64,000 bases of DNA, from the NCBI RefSeq assembly GCF_001653335.1, contig NZ_CP015079.1, forward strand, positions 2,852,001 to 2,916,000, in the 5' to 3' direction. This document shows positions 8,414 through 17,707 of this stretch, piece by piece; within the stretch, counting starts at the first letter, position 1; every line of letters starts with the position of its first letter. This DNA comes from Nocardioides dokdonensis FR1436. Lineage in GTDB: Bacteria; Actinomycetota; Actinomycetes; Propionibacteriales; Nocardioidaceae. The notes beneath the pieces are model-generated. The model searched no databases, had not been told where the DNA came from, and saw only the letters and a program-made list of their open reading frames with translations. Made by a program: the position numbers and the translations under genes.

Positions 8414-9116
8414 GGCCACCAGCGACCTGCTCCTGCGCCCGGCCGATCGGGACGACCTCGCGGCCGTGGCCGACCTGCACCTGCAGGTCCGCACGGCAGC
8501 GGTCCCGGCGATGCCGCCGGTGGTCTACGACGCCGCGTTCGTCCGGGAGTACGTCGAGTCCTGGGACCTGAGCACCCACGAGCTGTGGCTGGGCGAGCGT
8601 GACGGGAGCCTGCTGGGCTACGCGATGGTCCACGACGACTGGTTGCACTCGCTGTACGTCGCTCCCGCGGAGCAGGGCAGCGGCATCGGATCGGCGCTGC
8701 TCGACCTGGCCAAGGGCCTGCGCCCCGGTGGCTTCTGCCTGTGGGTCTTCGAGTCCAACGAGCCGGCGCGTGCCTTCTACCGCCACCACGGCCTCGTCGA
8801 CCTCGAGACCACCGACGGCTCGGGCAATCCCGAGCGGGCTCCCGAAGTCCGGATGGCCTGGCCGGGCGAGGATCCGCTGGCCTTCCTGCGTGGCCTGGTC
8901 GACGACGTCGACGCCCAGCTCGGCGACCTCCTGGCGCGCCGGGTGGCGCTGACCCGGGCCATCCAGCCGTACCGCACCACCTCCGGTCGCGACCGGGGCC
9001 GCGAGGCCGAGATCGCGCGCGAGATGGCGCGCCGGGCCCCGGTGCTGGGCCCCGAGCGGCTGGCCCGGATCGTCGACGTGATCGTCACCGAGAGCCTCGA
9101 CGCCGGGCGGGGCTGA
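8403..9116 (+). CDS. GNAT acetyltransferase fused to a chorismate-mutase-like helical domain
   Basis: The 237-aa protein starts at ATG 8403 inside the end of rluD (11-base overlap). Residues 7-155 form a GNAT domain: [18 protein letters not shown] is the acetyl-CoA loop, and [16 protein letters not shown] the family's fourth motif. From about residue 160 the sequence [27 protein letters not shown], a basic patch ([19 protein letters not shown]), then [21 protein letters not shown] follows the three-helix pattern of AroQ-type chorismate mutase. Whether the second domain is catalytic is unknown. The fusion is unusual, and neither substrate is predictable. Confidence 0.75.
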   Translation: MPTEATSDLLLRPADRDDLAAVADLHLQVRTAAVPAMPPVVYDAAFVREYVESWDLSTHELWLGERDGSLLGYAMVHDDWLHSLYVAPAEQGSGIGSALLDLAKGLRPGGFCLWVFESNEPARAFYRHHGLVDLETTDGSGNPERAPEVRMAWPGEDPLAFLRGLVDDVDAQLGDLLARRVALTRAIQPYRTTSGRDRGREAEIAREMARRAPVLGPERLARIVDVIVTESLDAGRG

Positions 9117-9260
9117 GTGTCGGTGCGCCCTGCCATCGTGGCGGAGTCGGTCGCGTAGGCTGACGTTCTTCCCCAGGATCGACGCCCGGCCCCGGTGCCC
9201 GCACCGGACGTGGTCGATGCTGCCTGCCCGCAACGATCCCGAAGGGATGCGCTCGACTCG

Positions 9261-12200
9261 ATGGCGAACTCCTCGTCGGACTCCTTCGTGCACCTGCACG
9301 TGCACACCGAGTACTCCATGCTCGACGGGGCCGCCCGTCTCGGCGCCCTGACCGAACGCGCCGCCGAGCTCGGGATGCCTGCGGTGGCAATGACCGACCA
9401 CGGCAACGTGTTCGGCGCCTACGAGTTCTACTCCAAGGCCAAGGCCGCGGGGGTGAAGCCGATCATCGGCATCGAGGCCTACTTCGCGCCCAACATCTCC
9501 CGCTTCGAGCGCAAGGGCGTCAACTTCTACGACGGCGGCCCCGACGACGTCTCCAACCGCGGCGCCTACACCCACATGACCCTGCTCTCGGAGTCCACCG
9601 AGGGCATGCACAACCTCTTCCGGCTCTCGAGCGGCGCCTGGCGCGAGGGCTTCTTCAAGCATCCTCGGATGGACCGCGAGCTGCTCTCGCAGCACGGCAA
9701 GGGGATCATCGGGACCACCGGCTGCCCGTCCGGGGAGATCCAGGTCCACCTGCGCTACGGCAACTACGCCGCGGCCCGCCAGACCGCCGCGGACTTCCAG
9801 GACATCCTGGGCAAGGAGAACTACTTCCTCGAGCTGATGGACCACGGGCTCGACATCGAGAACCGGGTGCGCGGCGGGCTCCTCGAGCTCGGCCGCGACC
9901 TGAAGATCCCGCTCCTGGCCACCAACGACTCGCACTACGTGATGCGCGAAGACGCCAAGAGCCAGGAGCACCTGCTGTGCATCAACTCCGGCTCCACGAT
10001 GGACATCCCGGCCGGCGACGGACCCGGTCAGCGCTTCGCGTTCTCCGGTGACGGCTACTACCTGAAGTCCGCGGAGGAGATGCGGGCGCTGTGGGCGGAC
10101 AAGTACCAGCTGCGCGAGGCCTGCGACAACACGCTGCTCATCGCCGAGCGCTGCGAGGTGGAGTTCTCCGAGGGCGTCGGCAAGTACATGCCGCAGTTCC
10201 CGTGCCCTCCGGGGGAGAACGAGGACTCCTGGTTGATCAAGGAGGTCGAGCGCGGCCTGCAGGTGCGCTACCCCCAGGGGATCCCCGACGCGGTGCGCAA
10301 GCAGGCCGACTTCGAGATCGGCGTCATCACCCAGATGGGCTTCCCCGGCTACTTCCTGGTGGTCGCCGACTTCATCAACTGGGCCAAGAACAACGGGATC
10401 CGGGTGGGCCCCGGCCGTGGTTCGGGTGCGGGCTCGATGGTCGCCTACGCGCTGCGCATCACCGACCTCGACCCGCTCGTGCACGGACTGATCTTCGAGC
10501 GCTTCCTCAACCCCGACCGCGTCTCGATGCCCGACTTCGACATCGACTTCGACGAGCGCCGGCGCGGCGAGGTGATCCGCTACGTCACCGACAAGTACGG
10601 CGACGACCGGGTCTCCTACATCGTCACCTACGGCACCATCAAGGCCAAGCAGGCCGTCAAGGACTCCTCGCGCATCCTGGGCTACCCCTTCGCGATGGGG
10701 GACCGGATCACCAAGGCGATGCCTGCCGCGGTGATGGGCAAGGACGTGCCGCTGCAGCAGATCTTCGACCCCGCGCACGCCCGGTACGGCGAGGGCGGCG
10801 AGTTCCGCCAGCTCTACGACGGTGACAACGACGTCCAGAAGGTCGTCGACACCGCCATCGGCATCGAGGGCCTCAAGCGCCAGTGGGGCGTGCACGCCGC
10901 CGGCGTGATCATGTCCAGCGAGCCGCTGGTCGACGTGATCCCGCTGCTGAAGCGTCCCGCCGACGGCGCGATGATCACCCAGTTCGACTACCCGACGTGC
11001 GAGAACCTCGGACTGATCAAGATGGACTTCCTGGGGTTGCGCAACCTCACGGTCCTCGACGACGCGATCAAGAACATCGAGGCCAACCGCGGCGAGACGG
11101 TGGTCCTGGAGGACCTCGAGCTCACCGACGAGGCCACCTACGCGCTGCTCCAGCGCGGCGACACCCTGGGCGTCTTCCAGCTCGACGGGGGTCCGATGCG
11201 CTCCCTGCTGCGCTCGATGCGTCCCGACACGTTCGAGGACATCTCCGCGGTCGGCGCGCTCTACCGGCCCGGCCCGATGGGTGCGGACTCGCACAACAAG
11301 TACGCCCGCCGCAAGACCGGCCGCGAACCGGTGGAGCCGATCCACCCCGAGCTCGCCGAGGCCCTCGAGGACGTGCTGGGCGAGACGTACGGCCTGATCG
11401 TCTACCAGGAGCAGGTGATGGCGATCGCGCAGAAGCTCGCCGGCTACACCCTGGGCCAGGCCGACCTGCTGCGCCGCGCGATGGGCAAGAAGAAGAAGTC
11501 GGAGCTGGACAAGCAGTTCGAGGCGTTCTCGGCGGGCATGACCGAGCGGGGCTACTCGCACGCCGCCATCAAGACGCTGTGGGACATCTTGCTCCCGTTC
11601 TCCGACTACGCCTTCAACAAGGCGCACTCCGCGGCGTACGGACTGGTGTCCTACTGGACCGCCTACCTCAAGGCGAACTTCCCCGCCGAGTACATGGCCG
11701 CGCTGCTCACCTCGGTGCGCGACGACAAGGACAAGTCGGCGATCTACCTCAACGAGTGCCGACGGATGAAGATCCAGGTGCTGCCCCCCGACGTCAACCA
11801 GTCGTCCGCGAACTTCACCCCCGTCGGGCAGGACGTCCGCTTCGGGCTCACCGCGGTGCGCAACGTCGGCGTCAACGTCGTCGACGGCATCGTCGCCGCG
11901 CGCGAGGAGAAGGGGCACTACACCGACTTCAACGACTTCATGGACAAGGTGCCGGCGCTGGTGTGCAACAAGCGCGTCATCGAGTCCCTGATCAAGGCGG
12001 GCGCCTTCGACGAGATGAAGCACCTGCGCCGCTCGCTCGTGGCGATCCACGAGACCGCGGTCGACCAGTACGTCGACATCAAGCGCAACGAGGCCATCGG
12101 CCAGGACTCGCTCTTCGGCGGCATGGACGACGACGGCGGCGGGTCCTTCGGGATCTCGGTGACCGTGCCGGACATCGACGAGTGGGACAAGACGACCCTG

Positions 12201-12821
12201 CTCGCCCACGAGCGCGACATGCTCGGTCTCTACGTCTCCGACCACCCGCTCCTGGGTCTCGAGCACGTGCTGGCCAACGGCAGCGACTGCACCATCGGGC
12301 AGCTGATGCTCGACGAGGAGCGCACCGACGGCTCGCCGATCACGATCAGCGGCCTGGTCACCTCCGTGCAGCGCAAGATCACCAAGCGCGGCGACGCGTG
12401 GGCGATGATCACGCTCGAGGACCTCGACGGCGGCATCGACGTGCTGCTGTTCCCGAGCTCCTACCAGCTCGCCTCGACGCTCCTGGTCGAGGACGCCATC
12501 CTGACCGTCAAGGGCCGGCTCTCGCGCAGCAAGGACCAGCCGGAGATCCATGGCCAGGAGGTCTCGGTCCCCGACATCTCCGACGGGCCCTCGGGTCCGG
12601 TGGTCATCTCCATGCCCTCCACCCGGTGCACCGGCCCGGTGGTCGACCAGCTCAAGGACGTGCTCGGCACCCACCCTGGGATGACCGAAGTACGGTTGCG
12701 GCTGATGACACGTGAGGCGACGAAGGTGATGAGGCTCGACGACCGGCTGCGGGTGACCCCGACGCCGGCGCTGTTCGCCGACCTCAAGGCGTTGCTGGGG
12801 CCGGGATGCCTGACCAGCTGA
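9261..12821 (+). CDS. dnaE: DNA polymerase III alpha subunit (DnaE1)
   Basis: This is the replicative polymerase catalytic subunit, 1186 aa, the usual length. ATG 9261 gives MANSSSDSFVHLHVHTEYSMLDGAA; the frame is open upstream to 9195 without family similarity. The PHP domain begins with HLHVHTEYS and retains metal-ligand motifs (MTDHGN, NDSHYV), so a proofreading-competent PHP domain is possible, as known for mycobacterial DnaE1. The palm has the catalytic PDFDIDFDERRRGEVI motif (about residue 423). Then come GPGRGSGAGSMVAYAL, the fingers (YQEQVMAIAQKLAGYTLGQAD), an HhH region (FNKAHSAAYGL) and a C-terminal OB fold (ISGLVTSVQRKITKRGDAWAMI). TAGGCT upstream at about 9156 may be a -10. Confidence 0.98.
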   Translation: MANSSSDSFVHLHVHTEYSMLDGAARLGALTERAAELGMPAVAMTDHGNVFGAYEFYSKAKAAGVKPIIGIEAYFAPNISRFERKGVNFYDGGPDDVSNRGAYTHMTLLSESTEGMHNLFRLSSGAWREGFFKHPRMDRELLSQHGKGIIGTTGCPSGEIQVHLRYGNYAAARQTAADFQDILGKENYFLELMDHGLDIENRVRGGLLELGRDLKIPLLATNDSHYVMREDAKSQEHLLCINSGSTMDIPAGDGPGQRFAFSGDGYYLKSAEEMRALWADKYQLREACDNTLLIAERCEVEFSEGVGKYMPQFPCPPGENEDSWLIKEVERGLQVRYPQGIPDAVRKQADFEIGVITQMGFPGYFLVVADFINWAKNNGIRVGPGRGSGAGSMVAYALRITDLDPLVHGLIFERFLNPDRVSMPDFDIDFDERRRGEVIRYVTDKYGDDRVSYIVTYGTIKAKQAVKDSSRILGYPFAMGDRITKAMPAAVMGKDVPLQQIFDPAHARYGEGGEFRQLYDGDNDVQKVVDTAIGIEGLKRQWGVHAAGVIMSSEPLVDVIPLLKRPADGAMITQFDYPTCENLGLIKMDFLGLRNLTVLDDAIKNIEANRGETVVLEDLELTDEATYALLQRGDTLGVFQLDGGPMRSLLRSMRPDTFEDISAVGALYRPGPMGADSHNKYARRKTGREPVEPIHPELAEALEDVLGETYGLIVYQEQVMAIAQKLAGYTLGQADLLRRAMGKKKKSELDKQFEAFSAGMTERGYSHAAIKTLWDILLPFSDYAFNKAHSAAYGLVSYWTAYLKANFPAEYMAALLTSVRDDKDKSAIYLNECRRMKIQVLPPDVNQSSANFTPVGQDVRFGLTAVRNVGVNVVDGIVAAREEKGHYTDFNDFMDKVPALVCNKRVIESLIKAGAFDEMKHLRRSLVAIHETAVDQYVDIKRNEAIGQDSLFGGMDDDGGGSFGISVTVPDIDEWDKTTLLAHERDMLGLYVSDHPLLGLEHVLANGSDCTIGQLMLDEERTDGSPITISGLVTSVQRKITKRGDAWAMITLEDLDGGIDVLLFPSSYQLASTLLVEDAILTVKGRLSRSKDQPEIHGQEVSVPDISDGPSGPVVISMPSTRCTGPVVDQLKDVLGTHPGMTEVRLRLMTREATKVMRLDDRLRVTPTPALFADLKALLGPGCLTS

Positions 12822-13405
12822 CCCATCCGCACGCCTACCCCTTCGGCGGCGATGCGCAGGTCGTGGCAGCGTCCTCGCGACGCCGGTCCGGGTGGGGCGC
12901 CAGCCTGGTGCAGGCCCTGGTGATCCTGGTCCTCTTCGCCACGGTCGGCGCCGGGCTGGGGTGGCTGTGGGAGCGCTGGTGGGACCCGTCGATCGGGACG
13001 GTCTTCCGGCGCGAGTGGTTCGCCGTGGATGCCGAGGGACGCTACGACCTCGCGTCGCTGCGCAACGAGTTCGCCGGGACCGCGCAGTACGTCGCGCTGG
13101 CGCTCGGCGGCGGGGTCGTCCTCGGCGCGCTGTCGAGCCTCTTCCTGGTCGGTCGCGAGCTGCTCGCGCTCGCGGTCGTGCTGGTCGGCTCCGTCGTCGG
13201 CGCGGTCGTGATGTGGCAGGTCGGGGTCGCCCTCGGGCCGCCCGACCCGCAGGTGCTGGCCGCCGAGGCCGGACGCGGCGCCTCCCTGCCCAGCGACCTG
13301 ACACTCGACAGCCTCGGCGCGCTGCTGGCGTGGCCGTTGGCGGCCACGCTCGGCCTCGGCAGCGTCTACCTCCTGCTGCCGGCACGCCAGGGCCGGCGCA
13401 GGTAG
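12806..13405 (+). CDS. Conserved membrane protein, function unknown
   Basis: The 199-aa protein overlaps the end of dnaE (start ATG 12806). It has about four hydrophobic stretches: about 34-55 (ASLVQALVILVLFATVGAGLGWLW), 95-117, 120-142 and 172-192. A polar extracytoplasmic loop of some 40 residues with W and R (EREWFAVDAEGRYDLASL-like) lies between helices 1 and 2. Its C-terminus is basic (PARQGRRR), which puts that end in the cytoplasm. I do not recognise a named family; similar small membrane proteins follow dnaE in related actinobacteria, as far as I recall. Confidence 0.7.
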   Translation: MPDQLTHPHAYPFGGDAQVVAASSRRRSGWGASLVQALVILVLFATVGAGLGWLWERWWDPSIGTVFRREWFAVDAEGRYDLASLRNEFAGTAQYVALALGGGVVLGALSSLFLVGRELLALAVVLVGSVVGAVVMWQVGVALGPPDPQVLAAEAGRGASLPSDLTLDSLGALLAWPLAATLGLGSVYLLLPARQGRRR

Positions 13406-13440
13406 GTCCACCCGGGCGGTCTCGCGGCTAGGCTCCAGCC

Positions 13441-14985
13441 GTGACCCACCCTGAGGATCCCGCTGGCCCCGAGTACCTCGAGCCCGCGCGCGGAGGGCCG
13501 CTCCCGCACGGGGCGCGAGCCCGCCGTCGTACGCCGCTGCTGCTGGCAGGTCTCGGCGTGCTGGGCCTGGGCGTCGTCGGTGGCGCCGCCTTCGGCGCCT
13601 ACTGGTACCTGTCCGAGGGGGCGCAGGCAGCCGAGGCGCTCCCGGCCGACTCGATCGGCTACGTCGGGCTGAACCTCGACCCGAGCGGTCGACAGAAGCT
13701 CGAGGCGCTCGAGACGCTCAAGAAGCTCCCGACCATCGCCGCCGAGCTCGACCTCGACGGCCCGGTCGAGGACATCGACGTCAAGCAGGTCGTCGCCGAG
13801 GCGGTCCTCGCGGACGCCCCGTGCGAGATCGACTACGCCGAGGACGTCCGGCCGTGGCTGGGCGACCGGTTCGGCGCCGCCGCCGTGCCCAGCGGGGACG
13901 AGCCGGCCTCGATGGTCCTCGTCGTCGAGGTCCTCGACGACGAGGCCGCTGAGGAGGGCGTCCGCGACCTGCTGACCTGCGACGGCAGCGACGCCGGCGA
14001 GTCGGCCGGATGGGTGGTCGAGGACGGCTGGCTGGTGCTGGCCGAGACCCCGGAGATCGCCCGGGGCGTGGTCGACGACACGGCCGAGGGCTCCCTGGCC
14101 GAGGACGAGGACTTCCGGCGCTGGACCGGTGAGGTCGGGGACGCCGGCGTGCTGACGCTGTACGCCGCCCCTGAGGCGCCGCGCGTGCTCGCCGACGCCC
14201 TGGGGGGCTTCTTCGGGCCCGGGGCGGTCGCCGGGATGCCGTCGGCGTACACCGACGAGACCTCGGGCTCCCAGGGGCCGGACGAGCTGGACGAGGCGTT
14301 CGAGGACTTCGAGGGCATGGCTGCGGTGCTGCGCTTCGAGGACGGCGCAGTGGAGATCGAGGCCGCCGGCGCTGCTCAGGACGCGACCGCGATGTTGGGC
14401 GACGGGGTGGGCGACCTGGTCACCGGCCTTCCCGACGAGACGACCGCGGTGCTCGCGGCCGGCCTGGCGGAGGGCTGGGTCGAGAAGACCTTCGGCGAGG
14501 ACCCGTCGGTCCCGGTGGACCTGGAGTCCCTGCTCGGCCAGGCGGCCGCGCTGACCGTGGGCCCCGGCCTCGACCCCGACGCGCTGCTCGAGGCCGTCTT
14601 CACCGGCGCCCTCACCGACGTACCTGTGGCCGCGGTCACCCGCGGTGACCTCGCCAGCGCTGAGGAGGCCCTGGCCGAGGCCGGTCCGCTCGCCACCGGT
14701 CTCGAGGCCCGCCAGGTCGGGGACCGGGTGCTCGTGGGTCCGACCGGGACCTGGCTCGACGCGGTCGAGGCGGGCGGCTCGCTGGGTGGGACCGACCTGT
14801 TCACCTCGGTGGTGCCCGACGCGGACGACGCCGTGGTGGTGTTCTTCCTCGACCTCGGTGAGGTCGGCGACGTGGCCGCGGAGGCGGACACCGCCGGCGC
14901 CCTCGCCCAGCTGCGGGCCCTGGGGGTCAGTGCGCACGCCGACGGCGACGTCGCTCGCGCGCTGCTGCGCCTGACCACCGACTGA
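13441..14985 (+). CDS. DUF3352-type membrane-anchored protein
   Basis: The product has 514 aa with GTG start 13441. A -10-like TAGGCT at 13429-13434 sits six bases ahead, so the mRNA may be leaderless. The short basic N-terminal region ends in RRRTPLLLAGLGVLGLG, a membrane anchor (about 29-52). The rest is an acidic extracytoplasmic domain typical of DUF3352: ALPADSIGYVGLNLDPSGRQK near the start, repeated blocks of the form D-G-W-L-V-L-A, and GLPDETTAVLAAGLAEGWV. The molecular role is unknown; the high Asp/Glu content is ordinary for this family. Confidence 0.75.
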   Translation: MTHPEDPAGPEYLEPARGGPLPHGARARRRTPLLLAGLGVLGLGVVGGAAFGAYWYLSEGAQAAEALPADSIGYVGLNLDPSGRQKLEALETLKKLPTIAAELDLDGPVEDIDVKQVVAEAVLADAPCEIDYAEDVRPWLGDRFGAAAVPSGDEPASMVLVVEVLDDEAAEEGVRDLLTCDGSDAGESAGWVVEDGWLVLAETPEIARGVVDDTAEGSLAEDEDFRRWTGEVGDAGVLTLYAAPEAPRVLADALGGFFGPGAVAGMPSAYTDETSGSQGPDELDEAFEDFEGMAAVLRFEDGAVEIEAAGAAQDATAMLGDGVGDLVTGLPDETTAVLAAGLAEGWVEKTFGEDPSVPVDLESLLGQAAALTVGPGLDPDALLEAVFTGALTDVPVAAVTRGDLASAEEALAEAGPLATGLEARQVGDRVLVGPTGTWLDAVEAGGSLGGTDLFTSVVPDADDAVVVFFLDLGEVGDVAAEADTAGALAQLRALGVSAHADGDVARALLRLTTD

Positions 14986-15004
14986 CCACCGACGTACCAT
15001 CTCG

Positions 15005-15118
15005 CGACCCGGCGCAAATATCTCGTCGAGTCGGCCCAAATGGACGAGCTGGGAAGGCCTATCTGGGCCGACTGAGCGTGATATCTGGGCCGGGTGGGCG
15101 TGATATCTGGGCCGGGTC
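15005..15118. repeat. 22-bp GATATCTGGGCCGG repeat block (copy A)
   Basis: The convergent gap between the DUF3352 gene and the YbaK gene holds direct units of about 22 bases: CTATCTGGGCCGACTGAGCG, then two units starting TGATATCTGGGCCGGGT (15079-15100 and 15101-15122). An inverted unit (AATATCTCGTCGAGTCGGCCC) begins near 15018. Direct and inverted units can pair into a hairpin. The same units occur at 60.6 kb. The block may serve as a bidirectional terminator. Confidence 0.75.
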
Positions 15119-15623
15119 AGCGAGCCAGGGGGGCGGTGCGCGCTGCGGTGAGGGCGACGAGGTCGGCGGGTGAGAGCTCGACGTCGAAGCCGCGCCGTCC
15201 GCCCGAGACGAGAACGGTGTCGTGCTGGAGGGCGCTCTCGTCGAGGACGGTGGGGTGCGGACGCTTCTGGCCGATCGGGGAGATGCCGCCGACGACGTAC
15301 CCGGTCGCTCGTTCGGCGGCGGCCGGGTCGGCCATCGTGGCCCGCGCGGCGTCCAGGGACCGCGCCAGCGCCTTCAGGTCGAGCTGGCCGGCGACCGGCA
15401 CGATCGCCACGGCGAGCCGGCCGTCGACGCTGGCCATCAGGGTCTTGAACACCCGGGCCGGGTCGAGTCCGAGCGCCGCCGCCGCCTCGAGCCCGTACGA
15501 CGTGGCGCGGGGGTCGTGCTCGTAGGCGTGCGGCGTGAAGACCACACCGGCGCGGGTCAGCGCGAGCGTGGCGGGCGTGCCGGGGGAGCGGGACCCGGAG
15601 CCGGGAGCGGTGCGACGTGCCAC
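15117..15623 (-). CDS. YbaK/EbsC-family aminoacyl-tRNA deacylase
   Basis: The 168-aa product is a single YbaK domain that hydrolyses mischarged tRNA, by analogy Cys-tRNA(Pro). The start is ATG 15623. Features include THAYEHDP-like early strand (TPHAYEHDPRATSYGLEAAA), the lysine in RVFKTLMASVDGRL (about 60-73), AIVPVAGQLDLKALA, and YVVGGISPIGQKRPHPTVLDES (about 108-130), the glycine-rich YbaK loop. A repeat block sits at its 3' end. It lies 7 bases behind the Lon-N gene on the same strand and is probably cotranscribed with it. Confidence 0.88.
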   Translation of the reverse strand: MARRTAPGSGSRSPGTPATLALTRAGVVFTPHAYEHDPRATSYGLEAAAALGLDPARVFKTLMASVDGRLAVAIVPVAGQLDLKALARSLDAARATMADPAAAERATGYVVGGISPIGQKRPHPTVLDESALQHDTVLVSGGRRGFDVELSPADLVALTAARTAPLAR

Positions 15624-15630
15624 GAGCGCC

Positions 15631-16296
15631 TCAGTTCGGCGACCAGCGGTCGCGCGCCACGTCGGTCGCGGGCAGGGAGGGGATCACGTTCATCGCCTGC
15701 AGCTCGCCCTGCAGGAGGTCGCTGACCAGCAGCAGCCGCTCGGAGGCGTTGTCGGCCTCGAGCAGCGACTGCCGCTGCGGCATCGGCAGCGGGGCGCAGG
15801 CGGCCAGCGTCCAGGACAGGTACGACGGGTCGCGGGGCAGCGCGCCGGAGTAGGGGTCGGCCCGCAGCTCGGCCAGCGCCGCGCGGTAGGCGGTGAACGT
15901 GGAGCGGGCGCGCTCGAGCAGCACCGGGTCGACGTCGTCCTCCGGCTCGGGCCGGGACTCGATGTGGCCGACGGGGAAGAGGCCCGAGGTGTCGAGCTCG
16001 CCGAGCTCGATGCGCTCCAGCCCCACGGCCACCACGGAGAAGGTGCCGTCGGCGTGCGGCTCGACCTCGGTGAGCAGCACCTTGACCCCGGTCCGGTAGA
16101 GCGACTGGGCGCCGTGGTCGCCGAGCTCGTAGCCGTCGCGGATGCCGACGGTGCCGAAGACCCGCTGGATGGGGTCCTCGATGCGCAGGAGGTGGTGGAC
16201 CAGGGCCCGGTAGCGGTCCTCGAAGACCGTCAGCGGCACGCTGACGCCAGGGAACAGCACCGTGCCCAGCGGGAACATCGGCAGGGTGTCGCTCAC
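15631..16296 (-). CDS. Lon N-terminal (LON substrate-binding) domain protein
   Basis: The 221-aa stand-alone LON domain protein begins LPMFPLGTVLFPGVSVPLTVFEDRYRALV, the hallmark of the family. Lon's AAA and protease domains are absent. The GTG start (16296) is preceded on the minus strand by TAGGTT (16303-16308) six bases upstream, which suggests a leaderless message. Such proteins are common in actinobacteria and may act as substrate adaptors, but their role is not established. The gene diverges from hisD. Confidence 0.85.
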   Translation of the reverse strand: MSDTLPMFPLGTVLFPGVSVPLTVFEDRYRALVHHLLRIEDPIQRVFGTVGIRDGYELGDHGAQSLYRTGVKVLLTEVEPHADGTFSVVAVGLERIELGELDTSGLFPVGHIESRPEPEDDVDPVLLERARSTFTAYRAALAELRADPYSGALPRDPSYLSWTLAACAPLPMPQRQSLLEADNASERLLLVSDLLQGELQAMNVIPSLPATDVARDRWSPN

Positions 16297-16381
16297 CCCC
16301 CCAACCTAGCGGGGACCCGGGCCTGTCCACCGCCCGCCGCTGAATCGGTGCAGGTGGGGCGACGCTCGTAGACTCAGGGCC

Positions 16382-17698
16382 ATGATCCGCCGCATCGACC
16401 TGCGCAGTGCCAACACGGGGCGCGCGGCAGGAGAGCCGTTCGACTACCGCACGGCCCTGCCCCGCGCCGACTTCGACATCGAGGCCGCCGTGCCCGCGGT
16501 CCATGCCATCACCGAGGCGGTGCGCACCCGGGGGATCGAGGCGATCCGGGAGATGTCGGCGCAGTTCGACGGCGTCGAGCGCGAGGACGTCAGGGTCGCC
16601 CCGGAGGCGATGAGCCGCGCCCTGGCCGAGCTCGACCCGGCCATCAGGGCGGGCCTCGAGGAGTCCATCACCCGTCTGCGCGCGACCTGCGAGAACGAGC
16701 TCGAGCGCGACGTCGTGACCGACCTCGGTCCCGGGGCCCGGGTCACCCACCGCAAGGTGCCGATCGACCGCGTCGGGCTCTACGTGCCCGGTGGCCTGGC
16801 GCCGCTGGTGTCCAGCGTGCTGATGAACGTGGTGCCCGCCCAGACCGCGGGCGTGCGGTCCATCGCGCTGGCCTCGCCGCCGCAGAAGGACTTCGGCGGT
16901 GAGGTGCACCCCACGATCCTGGCGGCCTGCGCGATGCTCGGCGTCGAGGAGGTCTACGCCGTCGGCGGCGCCCAGGCGATCGCGATGTTCGCCTACGGCA
17001 CCGGTCCCTGCGAGCGCGTCGACATGGTCACCGGTCCCGGCAACATCTACGTCGTGACCGCCAAGCGGCTGCTCAAGGGCGTCGTGGGCATCGACTCCGA
17101 GGCCGGCCCCACCGAGATCGCCGTGCTGGCCGACGACACCGCCGAGGCGGCGTACGTCGCGGCCGACCTGATCAGCCAGGCCGAGCACGACCCGCTCGCC
17201 GCCAGCGTGCTGGTCACGACCTCCGAGGCGCTCGCCGACGAGGTCGACGCCGAGCTGGACAAGCAGGTCTCGGTGACCAAGCACGTCGAGCGCATCCGCA
17301 CCAGCCTCACCGGGCGCCAGTCCGGCACCGTGCTGGTCGACGACCTCGACCAGGGCCTCGAGGTGGTCAACGCCTACGCGGCCGAGCACCTCGAGATCCA
17401 CACCGCCGACGCCGCGGCGGTCGCCGCCCGGGTGCGCAACGCGGGCGCGATCTTCGTGGGCCCGCACGCCCCGGTGAGCCTGGGCGACTACTGCGCCGGC
17501 TCCAACCACGTGCTGCCCAGCGGCGGCTGCGCCTGCCACTCCTCGGGGCTGTCGGTGCGCGCGTTCACCAAGTCGGTGCACGTCGTCGACTACTCCCGCG
17601 AGGGCCTGGCCGACGTGGCCGACCACGTCGTCACGCTCGCCGAGGCCGAGGACCTGCCCGGTCACGGCGCCGCCGTGCGCGTGCGCTTCGAGCGGTAG
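16382..17698 (+). CDS. hisD: Histidinol dehydrogenase
   Basis: HisD catalyses the last two steps of histidine synthesis (histidinol to histidine, NAD-dependent, zinc enzyme). It has 438 aa and starts at ATG 16382. TAGACT (16369-16374) lies seven bases upstream, a probable -10 of a leaderless transcript. Motifs include [42 protein letters not shown], the zinc ligand stretch SQAEHDPLA, and [15 protein letters not shown]. It opens a his operon with hisC, hisB, hisH, a membrane protein gene, priA/hisA and hisF. Confidence 0.97.
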   Translation: MIRRIDLRSANTGRAAGEPFDYRTALPRADFDIEAAVPAVHAITEAVRTRGIEAIREMSAQFDGVEREDVRVAPEAMSRALAELDPAIRAGLEESITRLRATCENELERDVVTDLGPGARVTHRKVPIDRVGLYVPGGLAPLVSSVLMNVVPAQTAGVRSIALASPPQKDFGGEVHPTILAACAMLGVEEVYAVGGAQAIAMFAYGTGPCERVDMVTGPGNIYVVTAKRLLKGVVGIDSEAGPTEIAVLADDTAEAAYVAADLISQAEHDPLAASVLVTTSEALADEVDAELDKQVSVTKHVERIRTSLTGRQSGTVLVDDLDQGLEVVNAYAAEHLEIHTADAAAVAARVRNAGAIFVGPHAPVSLGDYCAGSNHVLPSGGCACHSSGLSVRAFTKSVHVVDYSREGLADVADHVVTLAEAEDLPGHGAAVRVRFER

Positions 17699-17707
17699 GG
17701 CGACGAC

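Noticed and set aside
8115..13385. A 1756-aa open frame antisense to dnaE and neighbours
   Set aside because: It runs opposite to well-supported genes and shows only high-GC antisense composition.
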